A stretch of 19,492 nucleotides of DNA from Theodoxus fluviatilis (lineage: Eukaryota > Mollusca > Gastropoda > Cycloneritida > Neritidae). Every line of letters begins with the position of its first letter. Position 1 is the first letter of the stretch. The notes beneath the pieces are model-generated. The model searched no databases and had not been told where the DNA came from. It worked only from the letters and a program-made list of their open reading frames with translations. The stretch covers positions 40,001 to 59,492 of the forward strand of contig JAWQFJ010016655.1 in assembly GCA_034096865.1 (NCBI GenBank), read 5' to 3'. The position numbers and the translations under genes were made by a program. This document shows, piece after piece, positions 9,801 through 16,160 of this stretch.

Positions 9801-10820
9801 GTTGCACAGGCTGCTCTAGTGACATAGTCCCAGTCGGCCCTTGTTGCACAGGCTGCTCAAGTGACATAGTCCCAGTCTGCCCTTGTTGCATAGGCTGCTC
9901 AAGTGACATAGTCCCAGTCTGCCCTTGTTGCATAGGCTGCTCAAGTGACATAGCCCCAGTCTGCCCTTGTTGCATAGGCTGCTCTAGTGACATAGTCCCA
10001 GTCTGCCCTTGTTGCACAGGCTGCTCAAGTGACATAGCTCCAGTCTGCCCTTGTTGCACAGGCTGCTCAAGTGACATAGTCCCAGTCTGTCCTTGTTGCA
10101 CAGGCTGCTCAAGTGACACAGTCCCAGTCTGCCCTTGTTGCACAGGCTGCTCAAGTGACATAGCTCCAGTCTGCCCTTGTTGCACAGGCTGCTCAAGTGA
10201 CATAGCCCCAGTCTGTCCTTGTTGCACAGGCTGCTCAAGTGACATAGTCTCAGTCTGCCCTTGTTGCACAGGCTGCTCTAGTGACATAGTCCCAGTCTGT
10301 CCTTGTTGCACAGGCTGCTCAAGTGACATAGTCCCAGCCTGCCCTTGTTGCACAGGCTGCTCTAGTGACATAGTCCCAGTCTGCCCTTGTTGCACAGGCT
10401 GCTCTAGTGACATAGTCCCAGTCTGCCCTTGTTGCACAGGCTGCTCAAGTGACATAGCTCCAGTCTGACCTTGTTGCACAGGCTGCTCTGGTGACATAGT
10501 CCCAGTCTGCCCTTGTTGCACAGGCTGCTCTGGTGACATAGTCCCAGTCTGCCCTTGTTGCACAGGCTGCTCAAGTGACATAGTCCCAGCCTGCCCTTGT
10601 TGCATAGGCTGCTCTAGTGACATAGTCCCAGTCTGCCCTTGTTGCACAGGCTGCTCAAGTGACATAGTCCCAGTCTGCCCTTGTTGCACAGGCTGCTCAT
10701 GTGACATAGTCCCAGCCTGCTCTTGTTGCACAGGCTGCTCAAGTGACATAGTCCCAGTCTGTCCTTGTTGCACAGGCTGCTCAAGTGACATAGTCCCAGT
10801 CTGTCCTTGTGGCACAGGCT
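6841..10820 (+). repeat. 42-bp minisatellite, 94 full units plus a partial unit
   Basis: Units run in strict 42-bp register from 6841: 70 units with no net indel, one 40-bp unit (9781-9820, two bases lost), then 23 full units and a partial one ending about 10820. A unit begins GACATAGTCCCAGTCTGCCC and ends CAGGCTGCTCAAGT. Variation is confined to a few positions: GTC/GCC/GCT, CCA/TCA, TGC/TGT, ACA/ATA/ATT, TGC/TTC and TCAAGT/TCTAGT/TCTGGT. Because 42 is 14 codons and the unit lacks stops in some frames, long ORFs appear. On the plus strand this gives a Cys-rich repeat (DIVPVCPCCTGCSS, open 6805-9819). On the minus strand it gives a Gln-rich repeat (MSLEQPVQQGQTGT), interrupted by a TAG at 7920-7922 and a frame change at the 40-bp unit. 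Neither strand is open through the whole array, so I do not call it as a gene. Confidence 0.95.
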
Positions 10821-10912
10821 TCGCTCCAGTCAGTTCAGGCTGCAGTATCTTTTCAAGTTTCTTCTGTAGGTGCCTTCCTCTCCACCACCCCCACCTTCAT
10901 CCCCAAACCACA

Positions 10913-10914
<2 letters not shown>
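10821..10914. other. Short unique flank of the 42-bp array
   Basis: On the minus strand the Gln-rich frame continues from the array into this flank, reading LQKKLEKILQPELTGAKP just before the repeats. It is closed by a TGA near 10890, and there is no ATG. CCTACAG at about 10862-10868 on the minus strand could serve as a splice acceptor, though its pyrimidine tract is poor. Confidence 0.35.
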
Positions 10915-10985
<71 letters not shown>

Positions 10986-11001
10986 GTTTGTGTGTACGTA
11001 C

Positions 11002-11036
<35 letters not shown>
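10915..11036. repeat. (GT)n microsatellite
   Basis: An uninterrupted GT run from 10915 to 10980, then GT with a few CG and TA interruptions to 11036. Confidence 0.95.
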
Positions 11037-11040
<4 letters not shown>

Positions 11041-11075
11041 TCTCGTGTATGTCTTGTGTGTGTGTGCGCGCGTGC

Positions 11076-11077
<2 letters not shown>

Positions 11078-11136
<59 letters not shown>

Positions 11137-11163
11137 TGTGTGCGTGCGTGTGTGTGTGAGAGA

Positions 11164-11241
<78 letters not shown>
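11078..11241. repeat. (GA)n microsatellite in two blocks
   Basis: Two GA blocks (11078-11133 and 11158-11241) are separated by a short GT-rich segment. Long pure polypurine mirror repeats like these can form intramolecular triplex (H-DNA). Confidence 0.95.
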
Positions 11242-11246
<5 letters not shown>

Positions 11247-11291
11247 TGTCCGTCCATCCCGCCGTCTGTCAGTCTGCCTGCCCGTCTGTCA

Positions 11292-11293
<2 letters not shown>

Positions 11294-11348
<55 letters not shown>
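11294..11348. repeat. (CT)n microsatellite, inverted relative to the GA blocks
   Basis: About 27 CT units. They lie only about 52 bp after the second GA block, so the two are complementary on the same strand and a transcript or single strand could form a long hairpin. Confidence 0.95.
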
Positions 11349-11351
<3 letters not shown>

Positions 11352-11570
11352 CCCCTTAAAAGAAACGTTCCTCCATATGTTCGCAGATGTCGTTGTCCTT
11401 CTCTCAACAAGTCCTCCTAGGTCACAAAAACAACGCAACAACTCAACAACCTGGCTCATGTTCCCGTACATCTGGGCCTAAATGTCTGTATAGAAAAATA
11501 AATAAGGTTGTGACATTCTGAAAAGGCGGCTGCGCAGAGGACAATGCGGAAAGTAGTTCATTGACAACAT

Positions 11571-11990
11571 GAGTCTCGACGTAGTCAATAACTATAAATA
11601 CCTTGGCATAATCTTCTAGACCAAGTTGTCTGCGAATAGTTATGTGCACTGACAATATAGCCACAAAATGAAAGCAAAAAAGCAGTACAGATTTTGATGA
11701 TTATCTGGAGCCTGCACAACTTAAACACGAGTGTGTATTTCACGTTGTTTGATGCGCAAGTGTCGCCCCCATCTTGCTAAACGATTCGATTCAGAAGTCT
11801 GGGTCTTGAGCTGCACGTTAAGATCGAAAACGTGCATTCTTTTGCATGCAAGACAATTCTGGGAATAATCACGCGGACGCCTGATCACGTGGTTTATGGA
11901 GATTTGGGTAGGCATCCTCTCTCCATCTCAAGCAACGCCAGGAAGGCTATGTCAAATACAGCTTAGATTGTCTAAGCTGCCTAGCATTAT
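11571..11990 (+). pseudogene. Relic of non-LTR retrotransposon reverse transcriptase C-terminus
   Basis: Reading the plus strand across several frames gives pieces in the order found at the C-terminal end of LINE-type reverse transcriptase ORFs: NNYKYLGIIF (about 11585-11620), ILMIIW then VYFTLFDAQVSP (about 11692-11770), and ENVHSFACKTILGIITRTP followed by VVYGDLGRHPLSIS (about 11825-11930). The pieces need several frameshifts and contain stops, so this copy is dead. The motif order (YKYLG, LFDAQV.P, VH.FACK..LG...TP, VYG.LGR.PL) is what I use to identify the family. I cannot name the clade. Neither the catalytic YADD region nor the 5' part is visible upstream, consistent with truncation or decay. 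Confidence 0.6.
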
Positions 11991-12068
11991 ATTTTTTTAA
12001 TAAGCCACTCAAGGTTAAGAAATTACACATATTGATCACAACAAGAACTGGGTAGTTACTGTAGCAAA

Positions 12069-12074
12069 TTTATT
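12069..12074 (-). promoter_or_regulatory. Polyadenylation signal AATAAA, minus strand
   Basis: TTTATT on the plus strand, about 70 bp after the stop of the candidate terminal exon. The spacing is right for a short 3' UTR, but AATAAA is common in AT-rich DNA. Confidence 0.3.
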
Positions 12075-12141
12075 TTACAAAATTGATTTTGCATTTGTGT
12101 GGCTTATACTAAATAAGTTTTCCATTAAAAAAATTCAGAGA

Positions 12142-12309
12142 TCAAAGAATTGTCATTATCAAGAACGGCAGGTAAACTTTTGAAGCAGAGAAATGTACCA
12201 CCGGTCCTCCATCTTTAAAAAGCAGTTTGGGATGAAAGAGAATCTGTCCTTTCTCAACATAAAGAAATCCCTTTATGAGTTCATTTGCTTTTGATTTGTA
12301 ATCAACAAT
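12142..12309 (-). CDS. Candidate terminal exon of an unrecognised gene
   Basis: On the minus strand a good splice acceptor, CTCTCTGTTTTCAG, ends at 12310 and opens a phase-0 frame of 55 codons beginning IVDYKSKANELIKGF and ending at a TGA at 12142-12144. AATAAA follows about 70 bp downstream (12069-12074 on the plus strand). The residue composition is balanced and protein-like, unlike surrounding junk ORFs. I do not recognise the domain. No upstream exon is identified: on the minus strand upstream lie microsatellites and the foldback cluster. It could be the last exon of a gene with a long intron, an exapted fragment, or chance. Confidence 0.3.
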   Translation of the reverse strand: MVDYKSKANELIKGFLYVEKGQILFHPKLLFKDGGPVVHFSASKVYLPFLIMTIL

Positions 12310-12494
12310 CTGAAAACAGAGAGACTTTATTTGAATATTTGATCCCAGGTACATTAAGCCCCTTCTCCAAATTCATTAAAAACGAACAGCGCTTTCTTTT
12401 CTTTTACATTGCTTCGTGTATAATGAGCTGAAAAAGACTTACCTCCTTCAACACTTAAGAAACTATTCACCGTCGTGGTGGATTGTAAAATTAA

Positions 12495-12495
12495 T

Positions 12496-12559
<64 letters not shown>
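12495..12559. repeat. (GT)n(GA)n compound microsatellite
   Basis: A GT run at 12495-12520 directly abuts a GA run at 12520-12559, the same compound order as at 10915-11241. Confidence 0.95.
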
Positions 12560-12562
<3 letters not shown>

Positions 12563-12790
12563 GACGAGAGACGCATGGATGTATTTACACTACCCTCTCA
12601 ATCTTATACAGAAACCACTAGATGAATGCCTTAAGGCGGTTTTTAAGAAGTCGAACTATCCCGCCCATGAAACAGATTTGGCGGGATTGATGGACCAGGA
12701 TTTAAGTGTACGTACGTAGTGTTCCGATGACATACTCTGGCAGCACTACGAACCTATTATCTAGCTGGGCACACAAACCATGTTTTCCTC
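12560..12790. other. Unique sequence left of the hairpin cluster
   Basis: It contains an inverted pair ATCCCGCC...GGCGGGAT (about 12658-12689) whose right half, TTTGGCGGGA, fits the E2F consensus. No gene is recognised. Confidence 0.35.
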
Positions 12791-13073
12791 GGTTTGTGAC
12801 AAACGTCTTGCTCGGCGGTACTGTACTCCATGCACCGTGACGGTCCGCGTGATTCGGGTGTAATCTTAAGGTAAACGACGTTTATTGGCGCTGCTGAAAT
12901 GGTCGAAGTCGGAAACATTCGGAACGTCGTTTAGCTTAAGATTACACCCGAATCACGCGGACCGTTAAGGTGCATGGAGTACAGTATCGCCGAGCAAGAC
13001 GTTTGTCACAAAACGCAGATACATTAACGCGGCCGGATTTTAGCAAAACTCCCCGGGCGTGCGAAGTCAGTAC
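12791..13073 (+). repeat. Hairpin repeat copy 1 with its right flank
   Basis: The left arm (12793-12880) and right arm (about 12926-13013) are almost perfect reverse complements (for example GTGATTCGGGTGTAATCTTA against TAAGATTACACCCGAATCAC) around a loop of about 45 bp. Compared with copy 2, the left arm is missing its outer 35 bp or so, but the right arm continues through CGCGGCCGGATTTTAGC into the same flank (ACTCCCCGGGCGTGCGAAGT). This resembles a foldback or MITE-type element; no transposase is present. Confidence 0.85.
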
Positions 13074-13139
13074 GAGAGCAATGTTTAAACGGCAAGAACG
13101 TGTTGTCACTTCCGGCTCATGGACATACGCAGAACCATC

Positions 13140-13230
13140 CGCTACGATGAACCATCGGCTATGTAGCGGTCAAGATAGTTTCCCGGGGAAAACAGTTTCT
13201 GGAAGTCATCGCAGAGTTATCTGCTCGGCT
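13140..13230 (+). repeat. Repeat segment matching 14530-14600 in inverse orientation
   Basis: The segment from TGTAGCGGTCAAGATAGTTT through GCAGAGTTATCTGCTCGG matches the reverse complement of about 14530-14600 with scattered mismatches. It is part of the mosaic inverted-repeat cluster. ORFs crossing it are not conserved between the copies. Confidence 0.7.
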
Positions 13231-13460
13231 CTCTCTTTATGCGATTTACCGCTCCTGCACGTGTTCTTCGCATGGAATATATCCCGACAAACGACGCATT
13301 AGTTGCTTTACGAGTTTTTGTGTTTTTGGTGCATTTGTGTAGTTTATCACATAATGTAGCGTTCAAAAAAGTTTTTCCCCGTGCAAAGCCGTCTCCCCTG
13401 CCGGAAATAATATGGGAGTCACCTCCCTGTAGTCTATTTTTAATCTGGTTTTATAAAACG

Positions 13461-13637
13461 CGACCGTTGACTGACTTGGCACACCCGGGGAGTTATGCCA
13501 AAGATTATAGGTTACACAAAGATAGTTCATGCCGAGCTTTTGCTCTTTGAAGTTACAAGCAGCTAAAATTGCAGCGTTCCAAGCGGCCAGCACTATGGGA
13601 GATGCCTATAGTCCGTTTCAACATTGCACATTTAAAA
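13461..13637 (-). repeat. Inverted copy of the hairpin host sequence, lacking the hairpin
   Basis: Its reverse complement matches 14041-14160 and then continues directly into CATAACTCCCCGGG, the sequence that lies on the far side of hairpin copy 2. It therefore looks like the unoccupied form of the site where copy 2 sits. The match runs from the CTATAGTCCGTTTCAAC region through CCTATAATCTTTGG to the AAGTCAGTC end, with substitutions and one divergent patch around 13535-13575. Confidence 0.7.
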
Positions 13638-14030
13638 TGGTGGACATAGTCTCGCTTTGCGCAGAAAAAGCTAAACTTGGGGACACTAGAAACCCCATCC
13701 AAAGAAAATGTAAACCATGAACAGCATTAATTTATCAAAGCTGTATGTTGAATGCATCAAAAGGTATTGAAAGCTCCTACTTTTTAACAATCGAAATGCA
13801 GGTCACTCGCAGAACCACGTGTGCACGGGTCGACGTGATTGCAACGTTTGGTGACCCTGTTCTCTCTGTGTAAAAAATTATTATTCTTCAAATCGGTCAA
13901 ATAGTGACGTCACTCGTTCTTCAACCTTGGTAGTTGATGACGTTATCGGAAATTTTAGAATTAGGTCCATCGCACATCTGTTGCTAGGCCATTTTTGTGC
14001 GAAGTCTCCACTAAATCCTATAATCATGTG
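13638..14030. other. Spacer inside the inverted-repeat cluster
   Basis: No gene is recognised. It contains a CRE-like GTGACGTCA at about 13905. Weak residual similarity may extend from the flanking inverted repeats, but I cannot align it reliably by eye. Confidence 0.35.
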
Positions 14031-14159
14031 ACTAAATACAGTGCAATGTTGAAACGGACTATAGGCATTTCCCATAGTGCTGGCCGCTTGGGGCGCAACG
14101 TGTCTCGACCCTCACGAGAATGAGCTAATGAACTATTTTTGTGTAACCTATAATCTTTG
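14031..14159 (+). repeat. Left flank of hairpin copy 2, inverted match to 13490-13637
   Basis: GTGCAATGTTGAAACGGACT through AGTGCTGGCCGCTTGG and TAACCTATAATCTTTGG are reverse complements of sequence at 13500-13637. The region between them differs. Confidence 0.75.
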
Positions 14160-14452
14160 GTTATGCTAAGATCCGGCCGCGTTAATATATCTGCGTTTTG
14201 TGACAAACGTCTTGCTCGTCGGTACTGTACTCCATGCACCTAACGGTCCGCGTGATTCGGGTGTAATCTTAAGCTAAACGACATTCCGAATGTTTCCGAC
14301 TTCGACCATTTCAGCAGCGCCAATAAACGTCGTGTAGCTTAAGATTACACCCGAATCACGCGGACCGTTAAGGTGCATGGAGTACAGTACCGCCGAGCAA
14401 GACGTTTGTCACAAAACGCAGATATACTAACGCGGCCGGATCTTAGCATAAC
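14160..14452 (+). repeat. Hairpin repeat copy 2 (complete, arms about 123 bp)
   Basis: It begins GTTATGCTAAGATCCGGCCG and ends CGGCCGGATCTTAGCATAAC. The arms, 14160-14282 and 14327-14452, are close to perfect reverse complements around a loop of about 44 bp. The ends and flank comparison suggest an inserted foldback/MITE-like element of about 290 bp. A clean target-site duplication is not obvious. The loop is the reverse complement of the copy 1 loop although the right flanks of the two copies are in the same orientation. Confidence 0.88.
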
Positions 14453-14600
14453 TCCCCGGGCGTGCGAAGTCAGTCAGGCGGAGTGGCGGGTGCCGTCTCT
14501 TTTTAGAGTTGAATTCTCAGCACGTCCCAAGCAGATAACTCTGCAATGACTTCCGGAAACTATTTTCACCGGGAAACTATTTTCACCGCTACAGGCTATG
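14453..14600 (+). repeat. Right flank of hairpin copy 2
   Basis: Positions 14453-14475 match the flank after copy 1 (13036-13062). About 14530-14600 is the inverse of 13140-13230. It contains a 17-bp tandem duplication, GGAAACTATTTTCACCG twice (14555-14588). Confidence 0.75.
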
Positions 14601-15343
14601 CTACACCGGCACTGACGCGCGCATCAGTCCAGTCAATTCTACCTACCTGACTCGTAAGAAGTTCGCAGGCGGTCCTTTCGTACCTGCCGAACAAGTTCGA
14701 TCGTGTACGAACGGGTTCTCTGATTAAGATCAGGCTTGAGCAATAATGCGTCACAGTCTCTTTCACAGACACAGGAAAGGGAAATGCGCAACTGCCAAAT
14801 TCTTGACCACGTTCTGTGGGCATTTCTACGACCTTGTGAGAACAGGCAGGTAGATGGGGGCAAAATTCAGGACGCTGATAGTGCCGCTACTGGGTGAAAC
14901 TTGATCTCGTGCACAACACTTTTCTGACACTCATGACCCAGTGTGTTTGTCACTGATGAGTTGCAAGACCAAGTGTAGCGACATGCATTTAGGGATGTTG
15001 CTGGGTATTTTTTTCTTCTTCTTTTTTAAGCGCGTTGTTCATTGTCAAGTCCTCACACTGCTTTATATCGTGTACAGGAGCAAAGAGGGGGGGAAGCACG
15101 AGGAGGGTTGAAACAGGGAACCCAAGTGGCACTCCGGTGCGCCAGAGGTAATGTAGGCGAGTGATTATGACCAGAAGCCTCACTTTGACACTTCACCTAA
15201 TTTTAACGGCTTGCATTTATCAAATCACGTGATGGAGCTGTGCCAGAGATAGCTCTCTTGAGATCCCCGGAGTGTACCTGGATGCCCTGGAGGCAGACAA
15301 GAAGTTTGTTTTGCATTAGGGATTTACCGGCCGGGGGAAAGTG
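14601..15343. other. Unique sequence, no supported gene
   Basis: Short ORFs only, none with a recognised motif. There is a T-rich patch near 15008-15028 and a G-rich patch near 15086-15094. Confidence 0.4.
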
Positions 15344-15619
15344 TCAGAGCTCTCGGGGTGCTTGCCTCATACAACACGGGGTGCTTGCCTCATACAACAC
15401 GGGGTGATGCGTCACGAAACACAACTGTGGTTCACGTTCTAACCAGTCATTGAAATTATTTGTCGGCCAAAACATTTCCTTATTAGTCCAGTCAGATTCG
15501 GGTGAAAAATGGCCAAACCTTGAACAAATTGCTTTAAATGCAAACTCAACTGTTTTGGGTTGCTTAAGGGTGTGACTTTTACATCCCAAAAGTTTACCAA
15601 AGTATGATGGGGCAAACAT
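15344..15619 (-). CDS. Small hypothetical ORF (91 codons), weak
   Basis: It starts at an ATG immediately preceded by an in-frame stop. Its first 78 codons have balanced, protein-like composition with aromatic residues (KEMFWPTNNFNDWLE, CSRFGHFSPE). The last codons are created by a 23-bp tandem duplication (GGGGTGCTTGCCTCATACAA, twice, about 15356-15402). No domain, signal peptide or splice sites are recognised. It may be a fragment of an older gene or chance. Confidence 0.15.
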   Translation of the reverse strand: MFAPSYFGKLLGCKSHTLKQPKTVEFAFKAICSRFGHFSPESDWTNKEMFWPTNNFNDWLEREPQLCFVTHHPVLYEASTPCCMRQAPREL

Positions 15620-16160
15620 TTATTTTTGGGCTCTGGAAAATTGCGACCGAACTGAAGTATGACGCAAACACAAATTTACCTTATTTTGCATTTATTACAC
15701 AAAGTTACTAGAAATATGACGTATAGTGCTAATTCAAGCTTCCATTTGACATTTGCTAACTGAATATATGATAAATAAATCTAGATGTATTAAACATATG
15801 TCAAAAACGTGCATTTTCATTGATGATTTGATGTCTCTCAGGACATTTGACACGACGACAAAGCATAAAAATAAATGTAAATGAACAAAATACAAACAAA
15901 CAGCATTCAATTCAATGCTCATATTGGTTTCAGACATGCATGCTTTTGAGAAAAGGTGAGGTGTTTCAATCTCTCTCTCTAAATCCCCACTTGTCCCCCG
16001 TCCTCCACGAACCCCCCCCCCCCCCCCTTCTTCGCTCTTGTTCACCAAAAAATGAACCCTCATTTTTTTTCTAAACACGGTACATATACACTTTTCTGCA
16101 AACTTTTCAACTCAAAGGAAAGCCAATTTCTCACCAGTCTATAACATACCCATTCCCCTT
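15620..16160. other. AT-rich flank containing a C16 tract
   Basis: This would be the 3' flank of the minus-strand nuclease-CXC ORF. It holds an uninterrupted run of 16 C (16012-16027), which can form an i-motif, or a G-quadruplex on the complementary strand. Minus-strand AATAAA signals lie far from the stop (for example 15691-15696), so the true 3' end is unclear. Confidence 0.45.

Noticed and set aside
6805..9819. A 1004-codon plus-strand ORF encoding a Cys-rich DIVPVCPCCTGCSS repeat protein
   Set aside because: The ORF length is a direct result of a 42-bp unit without stops in this frame. There is no signal peptide, no informative unique domain, a frame break at the 40-bp unit (9781-9820) and a TGA in a unit near 10466. 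It is kept as a finding and not as a gene.
6841..10820. CRISPR-like array
   Set aside because: Units are contiguous 42-mers with no unique spacers, in eukaryotic-looking DNA.
10853..11410. ORFs rich in Arg-Glu or Ser-Leu dipeptides
   Set aside because: They are translations of (GA)n/(CT)n microsatellites.
13239..13720. Plus-strand ORFs inside the hairpin cluster
   Set aside because: They lie in repeated, inverted segments whose other copies do not keep the frames open.
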